Assembly: GCA_963772965.1 (NCBI GenBank)
Contig: CAVYZU010000013.1
Location: 124,001-188,000, forward strand
Source: AP-15 sp963772965
GTDB lineage: Bacteria > Pseudomonadota > Alphaproteobacteria > ATCC43930 > CGMCC-115725
Length of the DNA stretch: 64,000 bases
Direction: 5' to 3'
Part shown: in pieces, positions 1 through 9,547 of the stretch
How the letters are laid out: each line of letters begins with the position of its first letter
Numbering within the stretch: position 1 is the first letter of the stretch
The notes under the pieces: model-generated
Databases searched by the model: none
What the model was told of the DNA's origin: nothing
The model's input: the letters and a program-made list of their open reading frames with translations, nothing else
Made by a program: the position numbers and the translations under genes

Positions 1-1
1 G

Positions 2-190
2 GTCGAGACGGTCTTTGCCTATCCCGGACTTGGCCGAATGCTGGTCGAGGCGCTGCAGCGCCAGGACCTGCCGTTGATGCAGGCGGCGATCCTCGTGCTG
101 ACCGGGGTCTATTGCCTCGCCAATCTCGCGGCCGACTTGCTCTACGCGGTGGTAAATCCACGCATCCGCTATGGCGGCTCGATTGACTGA
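2..190 (+). CDS. ABC peptide-type transporter permease, C-terminal end (partial)
   Basis: Only the last 62 residues of this gene lie in the window; the 5' part is beyond the left edge. The fragment reads VETVFAYPGLGRMLVEALQR and later LLYAVVNPRIRYG, which is the typical C-terminus of DppB/OppB-type permeases (EAA-loop region, last membrane helix, then the conserved NPRIRY-type end). Such proteins form the inner-membrane channel of dipeptide, oligopeptide or nickel ABC importers together with a DppC-type partner. It overlaps the start of the next gene by about 20 bases, so the two are probably translationally coupled. The substrate-binding protein would be expected further left. The substrate cannot be told from this piece. 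Confidence 0.85.
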   Translation, partial: VETVFAYPGLGRMLVEALQRQDLPLMQAAILVLTGVYCLANLAADLLYAVVNPRIRYGGSID

Positions 191-1043
191 GCTAACCGCA
201 ACAACCGCCAGCAATCCGCCACCGGCGGCGGCTTCCCACGGCACTCATCGTCGGCGGCGCTCTCGTGATCAGCCTGATCGTCATCGCGGCGCTCGGCGCA
301 ATGGATCGCACCCTATCCCTATGACCAGATGCATATCCGTGACCGCTTCTTGCCCCCAAGTCTGGCATTATCTTGCCGGCACCGACGAATACGGTCGCGA
401 CGTATTCAGCCGTCTATTGTACGGATCGCAACTGTCGCTGGCGCTGGGCGTCACCGCCACTCTGATCAGCATGGGGGTCGGCGTGCCACTGGGACTGATC
501 GCCGGCTACCGGCGCGGCGTGATCGACGAACTCATCATGCGCACGCTCGACCTGATGCTGGCGTTTCCGCCGATCATGCTGGTGCTGCTGATCCTGGCGG
601 TGACCCCGCCCAGCCTGATGAAGACGGCGATCGCGATCGGCATCTTGGCGGTGGCGCCGATCGCGCGCGTCACGCGCAGCGTCGCACTCGATCTGATGAG
701 CGGCGAGTTCATCGAGGCGGCGCGCGCTCGCGGCGAGCGGCTGCACTACATGTTGCTGCGCGAGCTGCTGCCCAATGTCTGGCCGGTCCTGATGGTGGAG
801 GCCAGCCTACGCGTCGTCTTCGCCGTGCTGCTGGGCGCGGTGCTGAGTTTTCTCGGCTTTGGCGTGCAGCCGCCCGCCGCCGATTGGGGCTTGATGATCA
901 GCAATGGCCGCGCCTTTGTCGATACCGCGCCGTGGATCTCGCTGGCGCCCGGGATCGCGCTGAGCATTACGGTGATCGCCATCAGTCTGGTGGGCGACGG
1001 CCTGCGCGAGGTGCTCGACCCAAAGCTCGGCGGCCGTCGATGA
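171..1043 (+). pseudogene. DppC-like ABC transporter permease, N-terminal third frameshifted
   Basis: From about position 362 onward the product is a clear DppC/OppC permease: HYLAGTDEYGRDVFSRLLYG, the permease core, and the EAA-type loop EAARARGERLHYMLLRELLP. The first 190 bases do not stay in one frame. The expected first membrane helix (ALIVGGALVISLIVIAALGA) is read in a second frame at about 240-300. The linker PYPYDQMHIRDRFLPPS is read in a third frame at about 312-360. So there are about three indels, near 230, 300 and 360. Either the gene is inactive or the sequence has errors here. It sits between the DppB-like gene and the ATPase gene, whose ATG overlaps its TGA. I start at the ATG at 171; there is no clear alternative. 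Confidence 0.75.
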
Positions 1044-3125
1044 GTCTGATGCCGCAGCCATTGGCCGGGCCGCTGCTCGAAATCCGCAATCTCACGATCC
1101 GCTACCGCGAAGACGATCGACAAATTACCGCTGTGCGCGATGTCAGCCTCTCGCTCAAGCCGGGCGGCTCGCTCGCCATCGTCGGCGAATCCGGGTCCGG
1201 CAAGAGCAGCGTGGCCGGGGCTGTGTTGGACTTCCTCGGCTCCGAAGCCGAAATCACCGGCGCGATCCTGTTCGAAGGTCGGGATCTCGCCAGCCTTGCC
1301 CCGGCACAGCGCCGGCGGATGCTCGGACGGCGTATTGGCGCCGTATTTCAAGACCCGTTTACCGCACTCAACCCAGCGATCCGCATTGGCCGGCAAATCG
1401 CCGAACCGATGGTGCAGCATCTCGGGCTGCCGTTGCCCGAAGCGCTCGGCCGCGCCGAAATCTCGCTGCGCGAGATGGGGATCGATCGCGCGACTGAAGT
1501 CGCCCGCGCCTTCCCGCACCAGCTCTCGGGAGGGATGAAGCAGCGCGCGCTGATCGCCGCTGCACTGGCTTGCGGACCCTCGCTACTGATCCTCGACGAA
1601 CCGACAACCGCGCTCGACGTCACCGTCGAGGCGCAGATTCTGCGCTTGTTGTCGCGCCTCAGACGCGAGAAGGGCGTCGCCATTTTGTTTATCAGTCACA
1701 ATCTCGGCGTCGTTCGCCGGCTCTGCGATGACGTCGCAGTGATGTATGCCAGCCAACTGGTCGAGCTAGGCGAGGTAGAGCGCGTGCTGGAGAGCCCCGC
1801 TCATCCTTACAGCAAGGGGTTGCTCGCCTCGCGCCCGCCGCTCGCGGCCACCTCACGTGGCAGCCGGCTTGCCGCGATCTCCGGACAGATGCCGACAGCC
1901 GCGATGCCGGATGCCGGTTGCGTGTTCGCGCCGCGCTGCCCGTTCCACGAGCCGCGCTGCGGCGGAGCCCCGCAGCCACTGACGATCGCGCCGGACGGTC
2001 ACCAGGTGCGGTGCTGGAAGGCGGCGGGACTGGGGCCATGGCCGCGTCAAGCCGAGGCCGTTACCGAACAGCCCGTATTCCGCCGCGGCGATGCACTCGT
2101 GAATGTGACTGGCCTCAAAAAGACGTTCGCGCACGTCGGTTTGACCGACTGGCGACTGTCAGTGGCTAGCGGCCGTCCGGTTTTTTATCGGCCGACCGGC
2201 GTACCGGCCGTCGACGACGTATCGTTCTCGATCTCGCCCGGCGAGGTGCTCGGTCTCGTCGGCGAGAGCGGGTGCGGCAAGTCGACCCTCGGCCGCCTGT
2301 TATTGCAGCTTTTGCGGCAGAGCGATGGCTGCGTCGAGTTTGACGGGAGCGGATCTCGCTCGCCTGCCCACCCAAGCGCTAAGCCCGTTTCGTCGGCAAG
2401 CGCAGATCGTCTTTCAGAACGTTGGCTCCTCTCTCAATCCGCGGCTGTCGGTGGGCGAGGCGCTGGAGCGGCCGCTGGCATTGTTCAGCCTAGCGCAGCC
2501 GGGCGAGCGGACCCGGCGCGTCGAGGCCTTGTTGGAAATGGTGCAGTTGCCCGGCGGCTATCGGAAGCGTTTTCCCCATCAATTGAGCGGTGGCGAGCGG
2601 CAGCGCGTCGCGATCGCGCGGGCGCTCGCCACCGAACCCCGTTTCATTGTCTGCGACGAACCCGTCTCCGCGCTCGACGTTTCGGTCCAGGCAACGATCG
2701 TCAATCTGCTCGCCGATCTGCGCGATGCGTTCGGCCTGTCCTACTTATTCATCTCGCATGATCTTGCCGTCGTAGCGCAACTCTCCGATCGCATTGCGGT
2801 AATGTATCGCGGCCAGATCTGCGAAATCGGGGCCGCCGCGGAGGTGTTGGAGCCGCCTTATCATCCCTATACCCAGATCCTGCTCGCCTCGGCAGCCGAT
2901 GACGAAGCAGCGGCAGAGCCAGCAGCTAGCGGACTGGCTACCACCCCAGATACCGGGTGCGTATTTGCGGCGCGCTGCCCGCACAAGCTCGGACCGATCT
3001 GCGATACAGTACCTCCTCCATTGAGGGCGGTGAGCGAGTCCCACGCCATCGCGTGCCACATCGACGCCATGCCCAATGCCGCGGTACTCTCCGATCACTC
3101 CAACAGGGCGCACGCACGAGCGTGA
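1040..3125 (+). CDS. Fused DppD-DppF-type ABC transporter ATPase (one frameshift)
   Basis: This encodes two oligopeptide-type ATPase domains in one chain. The first half has Walker A GESGSGKSS, signature LSGGMKQR and Walker B LLILDEP, and ends in the cysteine-containing tail typical of the family (CVFAPRCPFHEPRC). The second half has Walker A GESGCGKST, signature LSGGERQR, Walker B FIVCDEP and a second tail (CVFAARCPHKLGPIC). It powers import through the upstream permeases. The ATG at 1040 overlaps the permease stop as ATGA. Near 2340-2352 the frame changes between FDGS and ADLARLPTQALS, so one indel splits the second domain before its signature motif. An apparent long frame starting further upstream (at 329) is a shadow of the permease. 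Fused two-domain ATPases of this type are common in Alphaproteobacteria (YejF-like). Confidence 0.85.
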
Positions 3126-3493
3126 AGCGCGATCGCCGACGTAGTAACCGTCCAACAACCGGGCCGATCACGTCCGACATTTTGCGATGGTGCGCTCAGC
3201 GGCCCTGCGCAACAACGCCTCCAGCTTGGCGAAGAGTATTGTGAGTACCTCGCCGACAGCGCCGCCGGAAGGCGACTAGGTTTTCGATATGGGCGCTATA
3301 AATCGCTAACGAGCCGTATCCTGAGCTGTCAACTTTCAAATCTTTAATCATCAAATACGGTGTCGTTGATCCACCGGCTCATCGGCCGCGTTAGGCGCCT
3401 CTGCTGATAGCATGGTGCGCTAGGCCGCTAGCGTCCAACTCGTATTCCGGTCTATTTCATCGGTGGTGTCGAGGTCGCTGAACGAAGATAGAA
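3126..3493. other. Intergenic region, no gene seen
   Basis: These 368 bases separate the ABC transporter genes from the glycosyltransferase. I see no convincing reading frame, RNA or strong hairpin. The stretch around 3330-3360 is more AT-rich than its surroundings and could hold the promoter of the next gene, but no clear -35/-10 pair stands out. Confidence 0.4.
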
Positions 3494-3496
3494 TTG

Positions 3497-5800
3497 ATGT
3501 GGCGACGGTGGAGCAAATTGCGCAACGTCGGTGCAGAATTGCATAGATCGCAACAGGACCCAGCCGCCCTTATTGATGCGGCGGACCGGCTCCGCGATGC
3601 CGGCAGGCCGTCGGAGGCCGCCGAGGCCTATGGCCGGGTCTTGGCCAATGCCCCATGGCTGACCGGCATCCGGGTCCAGTACGGCAATATGCTGAAAGAT
3701 TGTGGGCGGCTACCTGAGGCGGAAGCAGCGTACCGGCAAGCCCTCGTTGAAAGCCCGGACGATGCCGATATCCATTTGCAGCTCGGCCACCTGCTGAAGT
3801 TGATGGGACGTCGCCCGGCCTCATTGGCGGCGTATCGCCGTGCGGTTGAACTGGATCCATTCTCGGTCGCGGCGCTGCGTGAGCTAAGGGAAGCTGGCGA
3901 TCCAACCGCGCTCGAAAAAGGCTTCAGCGCGCAGCTGCGAACCGGTGGGCTGGAGGGTCTGCTTTCTATCGCAAGTGAGGTCGCGGAGCTGCGCGTCCGA
4001 TTGGATCGGCTCGCCGACACTCTGCCGGATCTTCGCGCCGCCGTAGGTTTTCCAATCGCTTGCTACGATATCTTCCGCAGCTTGTTCGATGTCCCCGCCC
4101 CTGCCCCGATTCCCGATGACCCCTCTTTTCTGATCTTGATTGCGGCGGATGGCGAACCCGCAGCGCCGCTGTATGCGCAGCTTGCGGCGTTACGCTCCCA
4201 GTCGCACGTCAACTGGCGGGCGATCGCGTTTGGGCACGACATCAACCACCGGCAGGTCGTTGAACGGGCAGCAGCAGATGCACGCTTCACCTGGGCCGAG
4301 ACCGACCCCGAGCAGCCGCCGGTGGAAACCGAGATCCGGCTGGCCAGCTCCATCAAAGCCGACTGGCTGCTGCTCCCGGCATCGGGCGCAATTCTGCATG
4401 TGCATGCGTTAGGTTGGGTCGCTTTCGCCCGCACCCTGGGTGATGCCCCGGCCTTCATCTCCGATAGCGAGAGCCAATACCCGGACGGTTACCCCATAAG
4501 GAGGTCCAATCCCATTCTGCGCCAAGTCGTAGATTACGACACGCTGCTCGGATTTAACGTATACGGGGAGACGATCGCCATTCGCAGAGACGTCTTCCTC
4601 GAGCAAGCGCCGCGCATTTGTACGTCGTCTCTCTGTGCGGGACGCCATTCGATCCTGCTCGAAACCTGCCGCCGTCAAAGCGTCGGGCACATCCCATTCC
4701 CTTTGGTCTGGTTCATGGCCGAGCCGTTGGTCGGCGCTGACAATGGGCCGGTCCCAGCAGTCACCCGTCATCTGCAGGAAAACGGGCTTGCGGAGCGGAT
4801 CGAGATCGCCGCCGGCGCCTCGGAGACCCTACGAATCCACTGGAGGCCACGCCTACCGGATATTGAAATTGCGGTGATCATCCCGACCCGCGACAACGCC
4901 GCCGACGTGCAGGAATTCACCGATAGCCTGCTTGCTACGGCGGCTCGGCCAGATCGCTTCTCGATCTTGGTGCTCGACAACAGCAGTAGCACGCCCGCGC
5001 GGCAGGCACTCGGCCGATTGGAGAGACCCGGACTGCAAATTCTCCGGGTCGAGGAACCCTTCAACTGGTCGCGGTTGAACAATCTCGGCGCCCACCGCGT
5101 CGAAGCGCCGCTGCTGGTTTTCGCCAATGACGATATGCGCATGTTGACTCAAGATTGGGACAGCATATTGCGTGGACTGTTGGAACGGCCGGAGGTCGGC
5201 GCCGTCGGTGCGCGGTTGCTCTATACCAATGACACGCTCCAGCATGCCGGGGTGCTGTTCGGCTGGCGCGGCTCGGTAATCCATGACGGCCTCTATGAAG
5301 AGGCGACCGAACCTGGCCCGGGCCGGCGCTGGCACTCGACCCGTGCGGTTGGTGCGGTTACTGGCGCTTTCCTCGCAACCGGCCGTCAAACATTTCTGGA
5401 TCTGGGCGGCTTCGACGAAGCCGAGCTGCCGGTCGCCTTTAGCGACATCGATTACGCGCTAAAGCTGCGGGCTTCGGGATCGATCGTACTCTGGACGCCC
5501 GATATTACGCTCTACCATCATGAGTTAAAGACACGCGGTCTCGATCACGCCGATATGGTGAAACACGCACGCTACACAGCGGAGCGCCTCATAATGCAGC
5601 AACGCTGGGGTGCAGCGCTGACCACTGATCCGGGCGTTCATCCATTGTGGCTTGACGCGACTATGCCCTTCCGTCTGATCTCGGCGGCATCAGCGGCGCG
5701 CATAAATGCTCATATCCGACGCTGCGCGGCAGCCAATCCCTGGCACGTTACAGAAAATCGCGATGGCCGCGAACAGGAGCACGATCTCGGCGGTGAGTGA
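3497..5800 (+). CDS. TPR and glycosyltransferase family 2 protein
   Basis: A 767-residue cytoplasmic or membrane-associated protein. Residues about 20-135 form tetratricopeptide repeats (for example AAEAYGRVLANAPW and EAEAAYRQALVESPDDADIH). Residues about 205-400 look like a degenerate GT2-type domain (FLILIAADGEP, with WLLLPASGAILHVHAL near the middle). Residues about 455-700 are a good GT2 domain: AVIIPTRDNAADVQEF, LVLDNSSS, LLVFANDDMRM as the DXD-like metal site, and GGFDEAELPVAFSDIDYALK. Such proteins transfer sugars onto surface polysaccharides or glycans. A TTG at 3494 lies directly before the ATG at 3497; I prefer ATG. It stands alone between a transporter and a convergent dioxygenase gene, so no polysaccharide cluster helps to name its substrate. 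Confidence 0.85.
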   Translation: MWRRWSKLRNVGAELHRSQQDPAALIDAADRLRDAGRPSEAAEAYGRVLANAPWLTGIRVQYGNMLKDCGRLPEAEAAYRQALVESPDDADIHLQLGHLLKLMGRRPASLAAYRRAVELDPFSVAALRELREAGDPTALEKGFSAQLRTGGLEGLLSIASEVAELRVRLDRLADTLPDLRAAVGFPIACYDIFRSLFDVPAPAPIPDDPSFLILIAADGEPAAPLYAQLAALRSQSHVNWRAIAFGHDINHRQVVERAAADARFTWAETDPEQPPVETEIRLASSIKADWLLLPASGAILHVHALGWVAFARTLGDAPAFISDSESQYPDGYPIRRSNPILRQVVDYDTLLGFNVYGETIAIRRDVFLEQAPRICTSSLCAGRHSILLETCRRQSVGHIPFPLVWFMAEPLVGADNGPVPAVTRHLQENGLAERIEIAAGASETLRIHWRPRLPDIEIAVIIPTRDNAADVQEFTDSLLATAARPDRFSILVLDNSSSTPARQALGRLERPGLQILRVEEPFNWSRLNNLGAHRVEAPLLVFANDDMRMLTQDWDSILRGLLERPEVGAVGARLLYTNDTLQHAGVLFGWRGSVIHDGLYEEATEPGPGRRWHSTRAVGAVTGAFLATGRQTFLDLGGFDEAELPVAFSDIDYALKLRASGSIVLWTPDITLYHHELKTRGLDHADMVKHARYTAERLIMQQRWGAALTTDPGVHPLWLDATMPFRLISAASAARINAHIRRCAAANPWHVTENRDGREQEHDLGGE

Positions 5801-5819
5801 CGAACTGCGCCAGCAGCGA

Positions 5820-6656
5820 TCAGACCGGCCGTTCGCCCTTCAGCATCAACCGATAAAGATAGCGCCGCTCGTTCATGTCGTAATCGGGATTGGCCTTGTG
5901 AATGACGCTGCGATTGTCCCAGATCACAAAGTCGCCGTAACGCCACTGGTGACGGTATTCGTATTTTGGCTGGATCGCGTGCTGCATCAGCCCCGCAACG
6001 AGATCGAGGGCCTCGTCATCCTCCATGCCGACGATCCCCTCGATCCGGACCGGGTTCAGATACAGCGCCTTGCGGCCGTTTTCGGGATGGCTGCGGACGA
6101 GCGGGTGAATCCCGGGCGGCGGTACCTGGCGCGCGCTGTCCTCGCTCAACGGGCGCAGTTCGCGCGGGCTGTATTTGCTCAAATAGACGTGCACCGCCTT
6201 TAGTTGATCGATCAGTTCTTTGGTCGCCGCGGGCAGATCGTCATAGGCTTCGTGCATATTGACGTATTGCGTGTCGCCGCCATGGCTTGGCAACGAGACC
6301 GGGAACAGCATGGTGGCTTTGGGCGGGGCCGGATGATTGGAATGGTCGGTGTGGAAGGTTTCGCCCGAAATATAGCGCTTGCCCGGCACTGTCTGCTCGT
6401 TTGAGACGTAATAGATCTGTGGGTAGCCCGGCACGTGCATCTCGCGCTTATCGTGCTGAAACAGCTCGCCAAAGACTTGCGCGGCGGCGATGAACTGCGG
6501 CGGGGTGAATTGCTGGTCGCGGACCACGAGGACATGATGATCGGCAAAGGCGCGGTTTAACGCCGCGCGGGTTTCACCGTCGACACCCTGGTTCAGATCG
6601 ATGCCGCGCACTTCGGCGCCGGTGTGCGGGGTCAGCGGCGTGATTGTGTAATCCAT
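5820..6656 (-). CDS. TauD/TfdA-family 2-oxoglutarate-dependent dioxygenase
   Basis: A 278-residue iron(II)/2-oxoglutarate dioxygenase of the taurine dioxygenase family. The metal-binding facial triad is visible as H102-T-D104 (GETFHTDHSNHPAPP) and a distal histidine near residue 253 (NRSVIHKANPDYD). The N-terminus HTGAEVRGIDLNQ is typical of TauD. Members oxidise sulfonates, aryloxyalkanoates or related acids and release sulfite or an aldehyde. The true substrate cannot be read from sequence, and no ssuABC/tauABC genes lie nearby. The frame is open further upstream to 6860, but the ATG at 6656 has a strong ribosome site (GGAGG about 8 bases ahead) and gives the usual family length. It converges with the glycosyltransferase gene 19 bases away. 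Confidence 0.9.
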   Translation of the reverse strand: MDYTITPLTPHTGAEVRGIDLNQGVDGETRAALNRAFADHHVLVVRDQQFTPPQFIAAAQVFGELFQHDKREMHVPGYPQIYYVSNEQTVPGKRYISGETFHTDHSNHPAPPKATMLFPVSLPSHGGDTQYVNMHEAYDDLPAATKELIDQLKAVHVYLSKYSPRELRPLSEDSARQVPPPGIHPLVRSHPENGRKALYLNPVRIEGIVGMEDDEALDLVAGLMQHAIQPKYEYRHQWRYGDFVIWDNRSVIHKANPDYDMNERRYLYRLMLKGERPV

Positions 6657-7177
6657 TTGTTGGTTTCCTCCGCTTTTGTCGCGCGACGCGTTTGTGAGTA
6701 TGGCGGGTGGGAGGCGGCTTTTGCAATCTCCGACCGAACCGTCGCGGTCTCCCTTGCCGGAGGTCCCGGGCCCGATCGTCGAGGCCACCTCGGGTATGGC
6801 GCTGTTCGCGCTCGGCCTGCTGCTGACCGGCGAAACGCTCAAGCTGAGCCTCGCGAACATTCCGGTTTGGAATAATCGCTAATCCACCCTAGCTGCTACC
6901 GCCACCGGGGCTCGATCCGTAAATGTTCGGCGACGCACCCCAGCGTCCAACGGAGTGCCCTGTAATGACCCAGTCCGTCGCTCGCGCCGGTTACACGGCG
7001 CCTGTACCGGCAAACGTAAGCATTGGTTCGGCACCGGCGACCTTCAGGCTCATCCCAGACTTTTGCACCACCAAGCCGGAGCGAAAAGTCTTCGCAATCC
7101 CTGTTCCGAACTGGGATGTCGGCCATCATCGTCACGGCTTTAGTTCCTCTTTGTGACCGACTGCAGGGAGAGATCTG
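6657..7177. other. Intergenic region between divergent genes
   Basis: About 520 bases lie between the TauD-type gene (leftward) and the DUF417 gene (rightward), so promoters for both should be here. A 68-codon frame at 6676-6882 (+) has a hydrophobic stretch (GMALFALGLLLTGETLKLSL), but it lacks a convincing ribosome site and resembles nothing I know. No RNA gene or clear operator is visible. Confidence 0.35.
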
Positions 7178-7765
7178 ATGAATCAACTCGCCAACAAAAC
7201 AGTCTCGGTCAACGGGATCGGAAGCACCGATGCACAACCGGTTGCCCGCCGCTTAACGGAAGTTCTTGCTTCCGCGCTCGCCAAGTCGGGGCTGCTGCGA
7301 AACGACGCCGACTATCATCTGCTGCGTGCGGCGATGGTGATCATTTTCTTTTTCTTTGGTTACCAGAAGTGGTTTGCGTACGAGGTGGATCGGCTGATTC
7401 CTTACATCAGTAATGGCCCGCTGATCTTTTGGCTCTACCCGGCTTTTGGCATGCGCGGAGCCACGCTGTTCTTGGGGATCTCGGAATGGACCTTTGGCAC
7501 GCTTATATTCTTGGGGTTTTGGAATAAGAGGCTGGGCATCCTCGGGGCGCTCGGCTCGACCGCAACGTTCCTCGGTACGGTGACGATCATCCCGTTCATG
7601 CCGGAAGGCTGGGACGCAGCGGCCGGCGGGTTTCCGGCGATGACCGGCAACGTTCCTTTCCTGATGAAGGATGTCGTGCTCCTGGCGGTCTCGATCTATC
7701 TGCTAAAGCAGGACGTCCAGCGGGTGCTCGTTACCGGCGCCGTCGGTGCATCGGTGCGTAGCTAG
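7178..7765 (+). CDS. DUF417 (YkgB/RclC-like) inner membrane protein
   Basis: A 195-residue protein of the DUF417 family. It has about four membrane segments, starting with LLRAAMVIIFFFFGYQKWF (about residues 48-66), then a segment around PLIFWLYPAFGMRGATLFLG, then GTLIFLGFWNKRLGILGALG, and a last one near KDVVLLAVSIYLL. The FGYQKWFAYE block and the conserved SEWTFG segment are family hallmarks. In E. coli the relative RclC belongs to the reactive-chlorine resistance operon, but family members occur in many contexts and the molecular function is unknown. The ribosome site AGGGAGAG precedes ATG 7178. It is followed by SDR, crotonase and luciferase-like genes on the same strand, which may form one transcription unit. 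Confidence 0.85.
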   Translation: MNQLANKTVSVNGIGSTDAQPVARRLTEVLASALAKSGLLRNDADYHLLRAAMVIIFFFFGYQKWFAYEVDRLIPYISNGPLIFWLYPAFGMRGATLFLGISEWTFGTLIFLGFWNKRLGILGALGSTATFLGTVTIIPFMPEGWDAAAGGFPAMTGNVPFLMKDVVLLAVSIYLLKQDVQRVLVTGAVGASVRS

Positions 7766-7838
7766 CTGGGAAACCGGCCGCCGCAAGCACGTTGGCGGCT
7801 GCAACCATGGGCGTCGAGAATTCGCAGGAGACTTCAGG

Positions 7839-8576
7839 ATGACCGGCAAGCTATTAGGCAAAATCGCGCTGGTGACAGGCGGCAGCTCCGGGATCGGCCT
7901 CGGCATCGCCAAGCGTTTCGCGGAAGAAGGTGCGCGCGTGTTTATCACCGGGCGCCGCCTACCCGAGCTCGACAAAGCCGTTACCGCGATCGGCGGTGGC
8001 CCCACAGCCGTTCAGGGCGATGTGTCGGACCTCACTGATCTCGACCGCATTTTCGAGGATATCCAGGCCCACGCCGGACGGATCGATGTGCTGATGGCCA
8101 ATGCCGGGGTGTACGAATTCGGCACGCTCGGAGAAATCACCGAGGAGCACTTCGACAAGACGTTCAACACGAACGTCCGTGGCCTGCTCTTCACCGTTCA
8201 GAAGGCCCTGCCGCTGCTCGCCAGAGGTTCGTCGGTGATCCTTACCGGCTCGATGGTGTCGATCAAGGGGTTCGCGGCCTGCTCGGTCTACAACGCGTCC
8301 AAGGCCGCGGTACGCTCGTTCGCCCGCACTTGGATCGTCGACCTCAAGGGGCGTGGTATTCGGGTGAATGTGTTGAGCCCGGGATACACCGACACTCCCG
8401 GCCTCTCCCATTTCATGACGGATCAGGAAAAAGCGTCGCTCGCCGCTTCCGTCCCGCTCGGACGGCTCGGCGTCCCGGACGATCTCGGCAGGGCGGCGGT
8501 GTTCCTCGCTTCCGACGACAGCGCCTACATCACCGGCATCGAGCTCTTCGTGGACGGCGGCGTGGCTCAAATCTGA
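7839..8576 (+). CDS. SDR-family NAD(P)-dependent oxidoreductase
   Basis: A 245-residue classical short-chain dehydrogenase/reductase. It shows the nucleotide-binding TGGSSGIGLGIAKRF motif near the N-terminus, the NAG motif (LMANAGVYEFG), the catalytic serine region (VILTGSMVSIKG), the YxxxK active site (VYNASKAAVRSFAR) and the C-terminal ITGIELFVDGG end. It should oxidise or reduce a small alcohol or ketone using NAD(P). The frame is open upstream, but ATG 7839 follows AGGAG by about 8 bases and gives the standard length. It lies between a DUF417 protein and an atypical crotonase on the same strand; the pathway is unknown. Confidence 0.92.
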   Translation: MTGKLLGKIALVTGGSSGIGLGIAKRFAEEGARVFITGRRLPELDKAVTAIGGGPTAVQGDVSDLTDLDRIFEDIQAHAGRIDVLMANAGVYEFGTLGEITEEHFDKTFNTNVRGLLFTVQKALPLLARGSSVILTGSMVSIKGFAACSVYNASKAAVRSFARTWIVDLKGRGIRVNVLSPGYTDTPGLSHFMTDQEKASLAASVPLGRLGVPDDLGRAAVFLASDDSAYITGIELFVDGGVAQI

Positions 8577-8633
8577 GTACACGGCTTCCTGCGACGACCA
8601 ATCGCGGCCAATCGATCAACCGAGGAGAACTCG

Positions 8634-9410
8634 ATGCAAACGCTTCAAGCTGACTACTTTGCCGTGTATCGCCATTTGAAACTGTCGCGTGATGACAAGG
8701 GTGTTTTGGTTGCCGAGTTCCATAGCGACGGCGGCCCGTTCATCATGAACGCGCGAGCACATACCGAGTTTGTCGATGCTTTTCACAGAATCGGACAAGA
8801 CCGGGCAAACAAGATTGTCATCATTACTGGCGCGGGCGGGAATTTCATTGGCGATGTCGAATGGGCATCGTTCGGAGATGTCGCCGATCCGAGCGTCTGG
8901 AGCAGAATTCACGACGAAGGCGTCCAGGTTTTGGAGAACATTGCGAACATCCGCGTTCCGGTGATCGCGGCCGTCGAGGGACGCGCCCATATCCACTCGG
9001 ACTACGCGCTCCTTGCCAGTGTCATCGTGGCGGCGGAAGGTGCGACATTCCACGACGTCGGCCACTTTGCCGTGGGCGTTACGCCAGGTGACGGGATCTT
9101 TACAACATGGAGTTATCGGGCTGGAGCGGGTCGAGCCGAGGCGTTCCTGCTCAATCCACAGCCGCTGCCGGCGCGTACCACATACGAATGGGGAGTCGTT
9201 GCCGAGGTCGTACCGAACGGCAAGGCAGTGGCACGCGCTCGGGAACTGGCCGCTTTGTACCTGCAGGCTCCGGAAGTGACGCGCCGGAATACGCGCATTC
9301 ACTTCATTCAACCGTTGAAGGAGCGCATCGTGCGGGAAGTCGGTTACGGACTATCCCTCGAAGGAGCGTCGTCGGCCGACTTGGTGAAATCAAAGAGATC
9401 GAAGGGTTGA
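8634..9410 (+). CDS. Atypical enoyl-CoA hydratase/isomerase family protein
   Basis: A 258-residue crotonase-fold protein with N-terminal VLVAEFHSDGGPF and the helix-strand IVIITGAGGNFIGDVEW. In ordinary enoyl-CoA hydratases the second oxyanion region reads roughly NGxAxGGG. Here it is VEGRAHIHSDYALLAS, followed by FHDVGHFAVGVTPGDGIFTTW. That variant marks a subfamily whose reaction is not well defined, so hydratase activity should not be assumed. The ribosome site GAGGAG precedes ATG 8634. It sits after an SDR gene and before a broken luciferase-like monooxygenase gene, which suggests a small catabolic unit acting on an acyl or keto acid. Confidence 0.82.
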   Translation: MQTLQADYFAVYRHLKLSRDDKGVLVAEFHSDGGPFIMNARAHTEFVDAFHRIGQDRANKIVIITGAGGNFIGDVEWASFGDVADPSVWSRIHDEGVQVLENIANIRVPVIAAVEGRAHIHSDYALLASVIVAAEGATFHDVGHFAVGVTPGDGIFTTWSYRAGAGRAEAFLLNPQPLPARTTYEWGVVAEVVPNGKAVARARELAALYLQAPEVTRRNTRIHFIQPLKERIVREVGYGLSLEGASSADLVKSKRSKG

Positions 9411-9547
9411 CCAAGGCTCACTGATCAGAGCCGGTGGATCCAATCGCGTTGAGCCGAGTAACGTGATGGTGCACCGTTGAGCCTCCAACTTGTTCCAAGC
9501 GTCGCAGCAGTGATCGCGGCATCGCCCATCTGTCAGGAGAGGTGATC

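Noticed and set aside
329..1040. Long open frame before the fused ATPase, giving an 810-residue product
   Set aside because: The first 237 residues are a shadow of the permease gene with Arg/Gly-rich nonsense; ATP-binding likeness begins only at the ATG at 1040.
6676..6882. 68-codon frame upstream of the TauD-type gene
   Set aside because: No ribosome site, no family likeness, and composition typical of chance frames; mentioned only as part of the gap.
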